Positions 1-9,879 of a DNA stretch of 64,000 nt are shown here, in pieces. Each line of letters starts with the position of its first letter. Position 1 is the stretch's first letter. This DNA is from Armatimonadota bacterium (GTDB lineage Bacteria; Sysuimicrobiota; Sysuimicrobiia; Sysuimicrobiales; Humicultoraceae): NCBI GenBank assembly GCA_031459855.1, contig JAVKHP010000001.1:2828309-2892308 (forward strand). Direction: 5' to 3'. The notes under the pieces were generated by a model. The model saw only the letters and a program-made list of their open reading frames with translations, was not told where the DNA came from and did no database searches. The position numbers were made by a program, and so were the translations under genes.

Positions 1-411
1 CCCCTCGGCGCGCCCGGCCACGCGGCGCATCAACGGCCCCATGACGCGGCCCACGTCGCGCTCGCTGCTGGCCCCCACCTCGGCGATCACCTCCTGGGCC
101 AGCCGGCGCACCTCGGCCTCGTCGAGGCCGGGCGGCAGGTAGCCCAGCAGGATCGCCAATTCCAGCTGCTCCCGCTGCACCAGGTCAGGACGCCCGCCCC
201 GCTCGAACCCTTCGATCGCCTCGCGCCGCCGCTTGACCTCGCGCTGCAGGACCTCGACGATCTCGGCCTCGGTCAGCGGCCGCCGGCGGTCGATCTCGGC
301 GTTCTGCAGCGCCGCCCGCGCCAGCCGGATCGTCGAGGTCCGGATGGCGTCCCGCGCCCGCAGCGCCTCCTTGAGATCCGCCTCCAGCCGCTCCCGCAGG
401 CCCACGCCCAT
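1..411 (-). CDS. GatB/YqeY domain protein (partial, 3' end beyond window)
   Basis: The minus-strand frame is open from an ATG at 411 to the left edge, giving 137 residues without a stop. It begins MGVGLRERLEADLKEALRA and contains the helical segments TSTIRLARAALQNAEI and ILLGYLPPGLDEAEVRRL, both typical of the YqeY family. This family resembles the tail domain of the amidotransferase subunit GatB and is usually about 148 aa, so only the last dozen or so residues are missing. It lies 27 bp downstream of rpsU on the same strand. rpsU-yqeY is a widely conserved pair, so the two are probably co-transcribed from the rpsU promoter. The precise role is unknown; a tRNA-related function is assumed from the domain. 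Confidence 0.9.
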   Translation of the reverse strand, partial: MGVGLRERLEADLKEALRARDAIRTSTIRLARAALQNAEIDRRRPLTEAEIVEVLQREVKRRREAIEGFERGGRPDLVQREQLELAILLGYLPPGLDEAEVRRLAQEVIAEVGASSERDVGRVMGPLMRRVAGRAEG

Positions 412-438
412 GCGCCCTCAGGCCGGGCCGGTCGCCGC

Positions 439-615
439 CTACTTGCGACGGCGCTTCGCCGCGCGCGCCAGCTTGCGGCGGCGCCGCTGCCCCGGCGTCT
501 CGTAGTGCTCGTGCCGCTTGACCTCGGTGAGAATTCCGGACCGCTTGACCTGCCGCTTGAACCGCTTGAGCGCCGCGTCCAGCGTCTCGTCCTTGCCCAC
601 GCGCACTTCGGCCAT
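439..615 (-). CDS. rpsU: 30S ribosomal protein S21
   Basis: The 58-aa protein starts MAEVRVGKDETLDAALKRFK and ends in a run of Arg/Lys (RRRRKLARAAKRRRK). This is the normal size and pattern of bacterial S21, a small-subunit protein near the mRNA exit that helps initiation. The ATG at 615 follows a purine-rich stretch (GGTGGGG). Longer in-frame upstream extensions exist but are arginine/proline-rich and unlike S21. The gene heads a two-gene unit with the YqeY gene and is preceded by a near-ideal sigma-70 type promoter about 190 bp upstream. Confidence 0.96.
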   Translation of the reverse strand: MAEVRVGKDETLDAALKRFKRQVKRSGILTEVKRHEHYETPGQRRRRKLARAAKRRRK

Positions 616-800
616 CGTTCCCCACCCTCTCTCGCGTCCGGACCGGGTCCGGATCGCCGGGATGCGGCCGGCCTTCCGTCCCTGACGCCCATACAACAGC
701 CGGCAGGCCCCCGACGCTGGTGCCGGAAGACCCGCCGCCATCGACCTCCGCGCGGTTGGCGCGCAGGCGCCTATCCCGTGCCGGGCCGCGCGATACATAA

Positions 801-830
801 ATTATACACCCCACGAAAAAAGGGTGTCAA
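801..830 (-). promoter_or_regulatory. Consensus sigma-70-type promoter of rpsU
   Basis: On the minus strand the sequence reads TTGACA, an 18-bp spacer, then TATAAT, matching both hexamers perfectly. The predicted transcript would start near 793 and carry a leader of about 180 nt before rpsU. The rest of the 616-1025 interval shows no other gene. The thiolase ribosome-binding site (AAGGAGGGAG) lies at its right end. Confidence 0.9.
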
Positions 831-1025
831 AACACGGGGCCCGTCAGCCTATCGGTGCTGGCACGGGGAACCCAGTCCGGGTCCGGTCGCTCCAGGCGCG
901 CGACGCGCTCGCGCAGCCCTGCCACGCGCTGTCACAGGGGCCCCCGTGCGGGTCCGGTTCCGGGGCATGGCGTGCGTGGCCGGGTGGTGCGCCCTGCGAT
1001 AGACTGAAAGCAAGGAGGGAGTCTC

Positions 1026-2198
1026 ATGGCAGCAGATGTCGTGATCGTCGGCGCTGCGCGCACCCCGATCGGGCGGTTCATGGGCGGCCTGAGCACGGTG
1101 GCCGCGCCGCGGTTGGGTGCCGTGGCCATCGCCGAGGCCGTCCGCCGCGCGGGCGTCTCGCCCGCGGCGGTCAGCGAGGTCATCATGGGCAACGTGCTGA
1201 GCGCCGGCCTGGGGCAGGCACCGGCACGGCAGGCCGCCCTCGCCGCCGGGCTGCCCGAGACGGTCCCGGCCACCACGGTCAACAAGATGTGCGGCTCGGG
1301 GCTGAAGGCGGTGATGCTCGGCGCGCAGGCCATCGCTGCCGGCGACGCCGAGGTCGTGGTGGCCGGCGGCATGGAGAACATGAGCGCCGCGCCCTTCCTG
1401 GCCGAGCGCGCTCGCACGGGGTACCGGCTGGGCGACGGTACGCTGGTCGACGTGATCCTGCGCGACGGCCTCGTCGACGCCTACCACAAGATCCACATGG
1501 GCAACTGCGCCGAACTCCTGGCCCGCACCCACAGGATCTCGCGCGAAGACCAGGACGCCTACGCCGCGGAGAGCTACCGCCGGGCGCTGGCGGCCATGGC
1601 CTCGGGCGCCGCCGGCGCCGAGATCGTGCCGGTGCCCGTCGACGGCGCCGCCCCGGTGGCCGAGGACGAGGAGCCGCGGCGCGTGCAGTTCGAGAAGATT
1701 CCGCAGCTCAAGCCGGCCTTCGAGTCCGGCGGGACCGTCACGGCGGCGAACGCCAGCAGCATCAGCGACGGAGCCGCGGCGGTCGTGCTGGCGTCGGGCG
1801 AGGCCGCCCGACGGCTGGGGCTGCGGCCCCTGGCGCGCGTGGTGGGCCAGGCCGGCGCCGCCATGGCGCCCGAGTGGTTCACCATCGCGCCGGCGCATGC
1901 CATCCGCGCGCTGCTGCGCAAGGTGGACTGGAGCCTCGAGGCGGTCGACCTGTTCGAGATCAACGAGGCGTTCGCCGCGGTGGTGCTCGGGGTGACGCGA
2001 GAGCTGGGCCTCGACCTGCAGCGCGTGAACGTGCGGGGCGGCGCCGTGGCCCTGGGCCACCCCATCGGTGCCAGCGGCGCGCGCATCCTCACCACGTTGC
2101 TGTACGCCATGGAGGAGCGGGGCGCGCGCCGCGGCGTCGCGGCGGTGTGCCTGGCCGGCGGCGAAGCGGTCGCCCTGGCGGTGGAGCGGCCGGACTAG
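1026..2198 (+). CDS. Acetyl-CoA C-acetyltransferase (thiolase II)
   Basis: The protein is 390 aa, the normal thiolase length. It would condense two acetyl-CoA to acetoacetyl-CoA, or cleave 3-ketoacyl-CoA, in the cytoplasm. The acyl-accepting cysteine is C89 in NKMCGSGLK, and the active-site histidine is H345 in ALGHPIGASG. The second cysteine is C375 in VCLAGGEAVAL, which is a slight variation on the usual CIGGG loop. GGMENMS and NASSISDGAAAV are further thiolase signatures. A strong AAGGAGGGAG precedes the ATG. It stands alone on the plus strand, convergent with the DUF881 gene. A short GC hairpin without a T-run (2235-2249) follows the stop. Biosynthetic or degradative direction cannot be told. 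Confidence 0.93.
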   Translation: MAADVVIVGAARTPIGRFMGGLSTVAAPRLGAVAIAEAVRRAGVSPAAVSEVIMGNVLSAGLGQAPARQAALAAGLPETVPATTVNKMCGSGLKAVMLGAQAIAAGDAEVVVAGGMENMSAAPFLAERARTGYRLGDGTLVDVILRDGLVDAYHKIHMGNCAELLARTHRISREDQDAYAAESYRRALAAMASGAAGAEIVPVPVDGAAPVAEDEEPRRVQFEKIPQLKPAFESGGTVTAANASSISDGAAAVVLASGEAARRLGLRPLARVVGQAGAAMAPEWFTIAPAHAIRALLRKVDWSLEAVDLFEINEAFAAVVLGVTRELGLDLQRVNVRGGAVALGHPIGASGARILTTLLYAMEERGARRGVAAVCLAGGEAVALAVERPD

Positions 2199-2444
2199 TT
2201 GACGCCAGTGTGGGGCACTGCATAGAATGAAAGCCCCGTCTCCGACGGGCGCTGCCGCACGGCCCGGTCGACTGAAGCGATGGAACGAGACCGGCGCCCA
2301 AGCGCGGCAGGCGTTCCGCGAGCGGGTGGGCGGCGCGGTCGCGACGGCCAGCGGTGCCCGGACGTGCTCCGGGTCAGCTGGCGGCGGCCGCGCTCGCGTG
2401 TCTGCGCGGTGCTCGCCCGCGCCCGGACGTCTGCGCGCGCTGCG

Positions 2445-3173
2445 CTACTGTTGGGGTGTCGACGCGGGCCGGGCGTAGCGGAACGGCTCGAGCCCCGGGC
2501 GGGCGGGCAGGCGCAGGCGCTGGTGGGCCTGCACGCCGACGCGCAGCCCCACCGCGCGCAGTCCCTCGGCGAACCCGCCGCGAATCGCCAGGGCCGCCTG
2601 CAGCGCGGCCGGATCGCCGATGGCCTCGATCACGTACGGCGCCGTCGTGCTCTTGCCATCCACCGTGATCGTCCGGTCGAGCTGGCGGATGGCGCTCCAG
2701 GCGAGGACCCGTACGCCGTTGATCGCCATCGCCTCCGCCCCGGCCGACCACAGTTCGTTGGCGAGCGCCGACAGGTCCTGGGCTTCGACCACCGCCGGGA
2801 GCACCCCCGGACCGTCCGGTGCCCCGGAGGCCAGGACCACCCGAATGCCCGGCCCTTCCACCGGCACGAGCCCAAGGATCAGACGGTACCGGGCGATCTC
2901 CTCCTGCATCGCCTGGGTGAGTTCGCGTCCCTCCACCAGGGCTGCCTGGTAGGCCTGGGCGCGGCGACGCAGGTCGTCCAGCTCGGCCTCGAGGAGACGG
3001 CGGGCCTCCTCCTGCTGGCGCACCAGCACCGCCAGCTCCTGGACGCGCCACGTCGGGAGCTGGACCTCCTGGCGGAGCGGCTGGCGGCTCCGCACATGCG
3101 CGGCCACCAGAAAGCTGATGACCAGCAGGAAGATGGCCAGCCCGACCGGCCAGCGCGAACGGGAGGATCCCAT
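2445..3173 (-). CDS. DUF881 family membrane-anchored protein
   Basis: The protein is 242 aa from an ATG at 3173. It has a basic N-terminus (MGSSRSRWPVG), one membrane segment (LAIFLLVISFLVAAHV), a coiled-coil stretch rich in Arg/Glu/Leu to about residue 100, then the conserved DUF881 core with GPGIRVVLASGAPDG, AEAMAINGVRVLAWS and APYVIEAIGDP. Family members (YlxW/YlxX relatives) sit near division and cell-wall genes in Firmicutes and Actinobacteria, but have no proven function. An in-frame start 41 codons upstream is possible but would add a non-conserved repeat-rich leader. The chosen ATG lies just 10 nt after an extended -10 element. Confidence 0.88.
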   Translation of the reverse strand: MGSSRSRWPVGLAIFLLVISFLVAAHVRSRQPLRQEVQLPTWRVQELAVLVRQQEEARRLLEAELDDLRRRAQAYQAALVEGRELTQAMQEEIARYRLILGLVPVEGPGIRVVLASGAPDGPGVLPAVVEAQDLSALANELWSAGAEAMAINGVRVLAWSAIRQLDRTITVDGKSTTAPYVIEAIGDPAALQAALAIRGGFAEGLRAVGLRVGVQAHQRLRLPARPGLEPFRYARPASTPQQ

Positions 3174-3183
3174 GGGCAACGTC

Positions 3184-3192
3184 AGTATAGCA
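3184..3192 (-). promoter_or_regulatory. Extended -10 promoter of the DUF881 gene
   Basis: The minus strand reads TGC-TATACT, ending 10 nt before the ATG at 3173. No -35 with correct spacing and no ribosome-binding site are visible. The transcript would therefore begin within a few nucleotides of the start codon. Confidence 0.6.
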
Positions 3193-3234
3193 CTGGCATC
3201 GGTCACCCAGGGCGCCCGGTCTCGCTGCGCGCCC

Positions 3235-3331
3235 GCAGCGGGGCATCGCCCCCAGCCGGGCATTATCCGCAGCGAGGCATCCCGCCAGCCGGGCATTGCC
3301 CGCAGCGGGGCATCGCCCCCAGCGGGGCGTC
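3235..3331. repeat. Tandem imperfect repeat, about 33-34 bp unit, three copies
   Basis: Three head-to-tail copies each begin GCAGCGgGGCATC, and the first two continue into CCAGCCGGGCATT. Units run about 3235-3268, 3269-3301 and 3302-3331, the last one shortened. They lie between the divergent DUF881 and groEL promoters and are not coding. Confidence 0.8.
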
Positions 3332-3536
3332 GAGGGCGTCTGCGGGCGTCGTTATCGGCCCCACGAACGCCGCCCCGATTCCTCGTGGGGTCGGTTCACC
3401 CTGCCCACGCCCCGCTGAGCTGATACTGCACCAGCGCTCGACTGAGAGAGCGCGAGAAAATGAGCGAAATCGGGAGATCTTTGCCAAGAAATTCGCCTTT
3501 CGGCTTCCCCAATGGCGCCCATTGGCCGTCAGGGGC

Positions 3537-3565
3537 TTGATCTGGCGTGCCGGGATTTCCACAAT
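3537..3565 (+). promoter_or_regulatory. Probable groEL promoter
   Basis: TTGATC at 3537 and CACAAT at 3560 are separated by 17 bp, each matching four of six consensus bases. They lie just upstream of the CIRCE operator, so a repressor bound there would block this promoter. Confidence 0.5.
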
Positions 3566-3574
3566 AGAGGCAGA

Positions 3575-3601
3575 TTAGCACTCGACGGTCGAGAGTGCTA
3601 T
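3575..3601 (+). promoter_or_regulatory. CIRCE operator (HrcA binding site)
   Basis: TTAGCACTC, a 9-bp spacer, then GAGTGCTAt match the canonical CIRCE inverted repeat at 17 of 18 arm positions. The single change is the last base. CIRCE is the target of the heat-shock repressor HrcA. It sits 27 bp before the groEL start. No hrcA gene is in the window. Confidence 0.95.
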
Positions 3602-3628
3602 CACAATCCCCACAGGAGGAGGGAACCG

Positions 3629-5260
<1,632 letters not shown>

Positions 5261-5300
5261 GCGCTGGCCCACGCGCCCCGGCGTATCGGGCGACGACGCT

Positions 5301-5336
5301 GGCGGCCGGCGGCGAGCACCCTCGCCGCCGGCCGCG
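5301..5336 (+). terminator. Probable terminator hairpin after groEL
   Basis: A 15-16 bp GC stem (GGCGGCCGGCGGCGAG) closes over the 4-nt loop CACC about 40 bp after the groEL stop. Only a short T-run (GTTTC) follows, so termination by this element alone is likely but not certain. Confidence 0.6.
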
Positions 5337-5597
5337 CCGTTTCCCGGGTTCCGGCGGCTCCCTGACGGCACGAGCGACGGCCGGGGCTGCACGCGGCGGA
5401 CGGCCGGTCCTTATCGGGCCCCCGGAGTGTGGTCCCCGGAGCATGGGCATGGATGGGCGCCGGCGTCGGCTCCAGCACCTCGCCGCGTCGACGGGCCCGG
5501 CGTGTCCCCTACTGGGCACGGGGCACGATGATACGTTCCCGCGCCCGGGTCGCCAGTGTGGGCGTCTGCGCCGGACGCGCGAGACACCGCATCAGGG

Positions 5598-5603
5598 TAT
5601 AAT
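5598..5603 (+). promoter_or_regulatory. TATAAT -10 element upstream of nadE
   Basis: A perfect TATAAT lies 50 bp before the nadE ATG. No -35 hexamer stands at the right distance. The rest of the 5261-5653 interval holds only the groEL hairpin and no credible gene. Confidence 0.5.
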
Positions 5604-5653
5604 CGAGCGAGCAGCGGGGCCGGTGGCCCGGCAGCGGTCAACGGAGGGCCTGT

Positions 5654-7435
5654 ATGTTGCGCATCGGGCTCGCCCAGATCAACACCACCGTCGGCGACAT
5701 CGACGGCAACACCCGCCGGATCTGCGAGACCCTGGCGCGCGCGCGCGCCCTGGGGGTCGACCTGGTGGCCTTCCCCGAACTGGCCGTCACCGGCTATCCC
5801 CCCGAGGACCTGCTCCTGCGGCCCGACTTCGTGCGGGCCAACCGCGCCGCGCTCGAGCGCATCGCGCCCTGCACGCAGGGCCTGGTGGCCGTCGTGGGCT
5901 TCGTGGACGGCGCCCAGCGGCTGTTCAACGCCGCCGCGGTGTTCGCCGACGGCCGGCAGGTAGGCACCTACTACAAGCACCGGCTCCCCAACTACGGCGT
6001 CTTCGACGAGAAGCGCTACTTCCACCCGGGCGGCGACTGCCCGGTCTTCGCCCTGCCCGACGCGCCGGTCGGCGTGACCATCTGCGAGGACATCTGGCTG
6101 CCCGGAGGCCCGCCCCAGGCGGTGGCGCGGGGCGGCGCCCTGGTGGTCGTCAACATCAACGCGTCGCCCTACCACGCCGGGAAGTGGCGGGAGCGTGAGC
6201 AGATGCTGCGCACGCGCGCCCAGGACTACTGCGCCGCGATCGCCTACGTCAACCTGGTCGGCGGGCAGGACGAGCTGGTCTTCGACGGCGCCAGCGTGGT
6301 CCTGGACCACACCGGGACGGTCCGGGCCCGGGCAGCGCAGTTCGAGGAGGACCTCCTGGTCTGCGACCTCGACCTCGGAGCCGTCCGGCGGGCACGTCAG
6401 CAGCAGGCCCTCCACCGCGCCGGCGAGCCCGAGGAGACCGTGTTGCCGACGCCGGTGGTGCCCCTCGACCTGCGCGCCCCTGCGGCGCGGCCCGCGCTGC
6501 CGGCGCACCTGGTGGAGCCGCTGTCGCCCACCGAGGAGGTCTACACGGCCCTGGTGCTGGGGTTGCGGGACTACGTGCGCAAGAACGGCTTCACCGACGT
6601 GGTCGTGGGGCTCTCGGGCGGCATCGACTCGGCGCTGGTGGCCACCATCGCCGCCGATGCGCTGGGCCCGGCGCGCGTGCACGCAGCCTTCATGCCCTCC
6701 CCCTACACCTCGCAGGAGAGCCGGGTGCTGGCCGCACAGGTCGCCGCGAACCTCGGCGTGCACGTGCTCGAGATCGGGATCGGCGAGGTCTTCGGCGCGT
6801 TCCTGCGGGCGCTGGCCCCGGCGTTTGCCGGCCGGCCCGCCGACGTCGCCGAGGAGAACATCCAGGCCCGCATCCGCGGGACGCTGCTCATGGCCCTGTC
6901 CAACAAGTTCGGCTGGTTGGTGCTGGCCACCGGGAACAAGAGCGAGTACTCGTGCGGGTACGCCACGCTGTACGGCGACATGGCCGGGGGGTTCGCCCTC
7001 ATCAAGGACGTGCCCAAGACCCTGGTCTACGAGCTGGCGCGGTGGCGCAACGGGCGAGGTGCGGTGATCCCGCAGGGTATCCTCGAGCGGGCGCCCACCG
7101 CGGAACTCCGCCCCGGCCAGCGGGACACCGACAGCCTGCCGCCCTACGAGGTCCTCGACCCGATCCTGCGCCTCTACGTCGAAGAGGACACGCCGCCCGA
7201 GGAGATCGTGGCGCGGGGGTTCGACGCCGCGACCGTGGCGCACGTCGTGCGCCTGGTCGACCGCAGCGAGTACAAGCGTCGCCAGGCACCGCCCGGCGTG
7301 AAGATCACGCCCAAGGCTTTCGGCCGCGACCGGCGGCTACCGATCACCAACGCCTACCGCCCGGCGGCGGATGCGGCTGTCCCGCGCACCGCCCCGGCCG
7401 CGTCGGCGCCGCCGTCCCAGACCGGGCCAAGCTGA
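5654..7435 (+). CDS. nadE: Glutamine-dependent NAD+ synthetase
   Basis: The protein is 593 aa. It makes NAD+ from deamido-NAD+, ATP and glutamine. The N-terminal nitrilase-type glutaminase carries the triad E42 (FPELAVTGYPPED), K108 (YYKHRLPNYGVFDE) and C144 (VTICEDIWLP). The C-terminal synthetase has the ATP pyrophosphatase loop SGGIDS at 321-326, followed by NIQARIRG, LATGNKSEYSCGY and GDMAGGFALIKDV. An Ala/Pro-rich tail of about 20 residues at the end is unusual and probably disordered. ACGGAGGGCC precedes the ATG. The gene is monocistronic, with a TATAAT about 50 bp upstream. Confidence 0.96.
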   Translation: MLRIGLAQINTTVGDIDGNTRRICETLARARALGVDLVAFPELAVTGYPPEDLLLRPDFVRANRAALERIAPCTQGLVAVVGFVDGAQRLFNAAAVFADGRQVGTYYKHRLPNYGVFDEKRYFHPGGDCPVFALPDAPVGVTICEDIWLPGGPPQAVARGGALVVVNINASPYHAGKWREREQMLRTRAQDYCAAIAYVNLVGGQDELVFDGASVVLDHTGTVRARAAQFEEDLLVCDLDLGAVRRARQQQALHRAGEPEETVLPTPVVPLDLRAPAARPALPAHLVEPLSPTEEVYTALVLGLRDYVRKNGFTDVVVGLSGGIDSALVATIAADALGPARVHAAFMPSPYTSQESRVLAAQVAANLGVHVLEIGIGEVFGAFLRALAPAFAGRPADVAEENIQARIRGTLLMALSNKFGWLVLATGNKSEYSCGYATLYGDMAGGFALIKDVPKTLVYELARWRNGRGAVIPQGILERAPTAELRPGQRDTDSLPPYEVLDPILRLYVEEDTPPEEIVARGFDAATVAHVVRLVDRSEYKRRQAPPGVKITPKAFGRDRRLPITNAYRPAADAAVPRTAPAASAPPSQTGPS

Positions 7436-7707
7436 CGAGGACGCCAAACGCTCCTGCGCGCGGGCAGTAGTCCGCAGTTCCGCGTCGGCGGCGGCCACGA
7501 CTGCATGCCGACAGGAAACCCCGGGCAGGAATGCGAACTACAGTCCAGTCCGTCGGTTGGGACGCGGGGCTGGCCTACGGCTCTGGCCCACGAGAAGCGT
7601 GCGACTACGGGAGATACGTTCACCCGCGACGTCCTGAGGTCCCCGCAGCCGTCACCCCCCATCACGGTGGAGCCACGCGCCGGCTCCGGCGCAAGGAGAT
7701 GAGGCCG

Positions 7708-8994
7708 ATGCGTAACCCTGGGGGAGCATGGGCTGTCCTCGTAGTACTCCTGCTGGTCCTGGCTGGCGCCAACAGCGGGACGTCCGCGCCGCCGCCGGTG
7801 CCGGTGCCAGCGGGCGCCGGCACCTACGTCCCCGACGAGCTGTTGATCAAGTTCAGGCCCAGCGTCAGCGTGAACGCCGAGGTGTTCGCACGGTCGTTTG
7901 GCGTGCGCGCGGTGGGCCGTATCGCCGGTCTCGACGTCCACCTGCTCAAGGTCCCGCCGCAGCGGCTGGAGGCGCTGCTCCAGGTGCTGGCGCGCCATCC
8001 CGCCGTCGAACACGTGGAACGCAACGGCATCGCGACCGCCCTCGCCGAGCCGAACGATCCGTACTACAAGACCACCTGTTACGATTCGTCGCGCAACGGG
8101 TGCGTCACCCAGTGGGGGTTGGCGAGAATCCAGGCCCCGCTGGCGTGGGACATCACGAAGGGTTGGAGTACCGTGAAGATCGCGGTCGTCGACACCGGAA
8201 TCGATACCGCCCACCCCGACCTGCCTCCGATCGTCGCCCAAGTCGACTACGTCAACGACGACAGCGACGCCGAGGACGACAACGGGCACGGCACCCACGT
8301 GGCGGGGATCATCGGCGCCCTCACCAACAACGCCACGGGCGTGGCGGGCATGAACTGGGCCACCACCGGCGGCTCCGGCGATCCTGGCGTCAGCCTGCTG
8401 GCGGCGAAGGTGCTCAACGCCAGCGGCGTAGGCACCTACTTCGCCGTCATGAACGGGATCATGTGGGCGGTGCAGCAGGGGGCGCACGTGATCAACCTCA
8501 GCCTCGGGGGCAGCTCGCCGTCGCTCTTCCTCGAGTCGGCCATCGCCAACGCGTGGACGGCGGGCTCCGTGCTCGCCTGCGCCGCAGGCAACAGCGGCAC
8601 GAACGCGAAGATGTATCCGGCCGCCTACCCCCAGTGCATCGCGGTGGCCGCGACCGACCAGGACGACCGCAAGGCCGCGTTCTCCAACTGGGGCAAGGAT
8701 TGGGTCGATCTGGCCGCCCCCGGTGTTGCCATCCTGTCGACGATGCCGAATGCGCCCGTCTACCTTACGACACAGTACAACTACAAGCAGGACTACGACG
8801 CCCTGAGCGGCACCTCGATGGCCACGCCGTTCGTGGCGGGGCTCGCGGGCCTCCGGTGGACCCGGTGGGTGGCGACGGGCTGCGAGAGGAACAGCTGCAT
8901 CCGCGACAGGATCGAGCGGACCGCCGACAGGATCCGGGGCACGGGCCGCTACTGGGCCCACGGACGGATCAACGCGTACCGGGCGGTCCAGTGA
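7708..8994 (+). CDS. Secreted subtilisin-like serine protease (S8, thermitase-like)
   Basis: The protein is 428 aa. A signal peptide or anchor (AWAVLVVLLLVLAGANS) is followed by a Pro-rich linker and an I9-like propeptide (residues about 38-110, VPDELLIKFRPSVS to VEHVERNG). The subtilase domain carries catalytic D162 (AVVDTGIDTAHPD), H194 (NGHGTHVAG) and S370 (LSGTSMATPFVAG), plus the oxyanion region AAGNSGT. The order resembles fervidolysin/thermitase-type extracellular proteases. I chose the ATG at 7708 because AAGGAG lies 9 nt upstream; the ATG three codons earlier is too close to it. Four cysteines (124, 132, 291, 310) could form disulfides outside the cell. Monocistronic. Confidence 0.93.
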   Translation: MRNPGGAWAVLVVLLLVLAGANSGTSAPPPVPVPAGAGTYVPDELLIKFRPSVSVNAEVFARSFGVRAVGRIAGLDVHLLKVPPQRLEALLQVLARHPAVEHVERNGIATALAEPNDPYYKTTCYDSSRNGCVTQWGLARIQAPLAWDITKGWSTVKIAVVDTGIDTAHPDLPPIVAQVDYVNDDSDAEDDNGHGTHVAGIIGALTNNATGVAGMNWATTGGSGDPGVSLLAAKVLNASGVGTYFAVMNGIMWAVQQGAHVINLSLGGSSPSLFLESAIANAWTAGSVLACAAGNSGTNAKMYPAAYPQCIAVAATDQDDRKAAFSNWGKDWVDLAAPGVAILSTMPNAPVYLTTQYNYKQDYDALSGTSMATPFVAGLAGLRWTRWVATGCERNSCIRDRIERTADRIRGTGRYWAHGRINAYRAVQ

Positions 8995-9039
8995 CGCACC
9001 AGGCGGTCCATTGACGCACCGGCCGTCCAGCGACACCGC
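8982..9039. repeat. Short tandem repeat over the subtilase stop codon, about 19-20 bp x 3
   Basis: Three copies of a unit beginning GGCGGTCCAGTGACGCACC lie head to tail at 8982-9001, 9002-9020 and 9021-9039, the third degenerate. The first copy contains the last sense codons and stop of the protease gene. Confidence 0.75.
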
Positions 9040-9040
9040 G

Positions 9041-9307
9041 CTAGGCCGGCCGCCAGACGAACACGTTGGGCTGCTCGGTCGGCTCGATCGTGCCCTCGGA
9101 AGCGGTCACCTCGAAGGTCAGGGGCTCGCCCTCGGGATCGCGCGCCAGGATCGTGATGCGCGCCGTCTGACCTGGCAGGAGCATGGGTGGATCGATGATC
9201 ACCTGATCGATGACCGGCGGCTCGTTGACGTAGCCGGTGGCGTCCATCACGGTGACGTTGCCGACTTGATCGCGAACCGCAATGCGCAAGTGCACGGGCT
9301 TTGCCAT
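9041..9307 (-). CDS. Small Ig-like/cadherin-like fold protein
   Basis: The protein is 88 aa. Its beta-strand pattern includes GQTARITILARDPEGEPLTF, and DPEGEPL is a motif common in Ig-like, PKD and cadherin-type repeats of bacterial surface proteins. There is no signal peptide, membrane segment or further domain, so it is a single free-standing domain. AGGAGGCCGG precedes the ATG at 9307; the 25-codon upstream extension is less likely. It converges with the subtilase gene. The function is not recognisable, and it could be a fragment of a larger surface protein. Confidence 0.6.
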   Translation of the reverse strand: MAKPVHLRIAVRDQVGNVTVMDATGYVNEPPVIDQVIIDPPMLLPGQTARITILARDPEGEPLTFEVTASEGTIEPTEQPNVFVWRPA

Positions 9308-9537
9308 CTTCCGGCCTCCTGTTCGTTGGATCCACCCCTGCGGGGAAGAGGGGAAACTCACTGGATATATACCACGGACCACGCGCCGGTAGTCATCCAG
9401 GAGCCTGTCGAAGCCTTGGCACTGGCAGGTTCACCCGCGGCGATCCCTGGCGGAACCGTCAAGGCAAACTACCGAAGGGACGAGCAGCGCGGGGCCAGCC
9501 CGATGGCTGAAACCCGCGTCCTGATTAGAGTCTAGTC

Positions 9538-9616
9538 TGGGGTGGCCGAGGGGATTCGAACCCCCGACCTCCTGGGCCACAGCCAGGCGCTCTCACCAGG
9601 CTGAGCTACGGCCACC
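9538..9616 (-). tRNA. tRNA-His (GTG anticodon)
   Basis: The cloverleaf folds cleanly. Acceptor GTGGCCG pairs with CGGCCAC. Anticodon stem CCTGG/CCAGG encloses loop CTGTGGC with anticodon GTG. The T-loop is TTCGAAT. It has the histidine-specific extra 5' G (position -1) opposite discriminator C73, and CCA is encoded. Confidence 0.97.
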
Positions 9617-9628
9617 GCGCCGGGGGTC

Positions 9629-9637
9629 ATTCTAGCA
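9629..9637 (-). promoter_or_regulatory. Extended -10 of tRNA-His
   Basis: The minus strand reads TGC-TAGAAT, ending 12 nt before the tRNA 5' end. This is the same extended -10 style seen upstream of several protein genes here. A weak TGGCGA lies 17 bp further up. Confidence 0.6.
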
Positions 9638-9879
9638 CAGGCACCCGCGCTTCGCCACACACGCCGACGTGCGGAACGTGCGGACGCGTGGCACCGTCGG
9701 GCCACGGGCGACCGGGCGTGGACGTGGTGCCTGAGCGCGCAGGCCGTTGGGTACATCCTTCTCGGGTCCGACGCGGCAGCCCGGGGCGCGAGGCGTCGCG
9801 TCCGGAGAGGAACGCGCGTCCGGGGAAGACGCGTGCCTGCGGGGGCCGGAGCCCGTGGCACGCGCGGGAGGTGTGCACG

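Noticed and set aside
2232-2250. Intrinsic terminator after the thiolase gene
   Set aside because: A CCCGTC/GACGGG hairpin exists but has a 6-bp stem and no T-run.
2227-2478. An 83-aa plus-strand frame following a TAGAAT-like element
   Set aside because: It overlaps the end of the DUF881 gene in antisense, has no ribosome-binding site and low-complexity Arg/Ala/Gly content. The promoter-like match may be chance.
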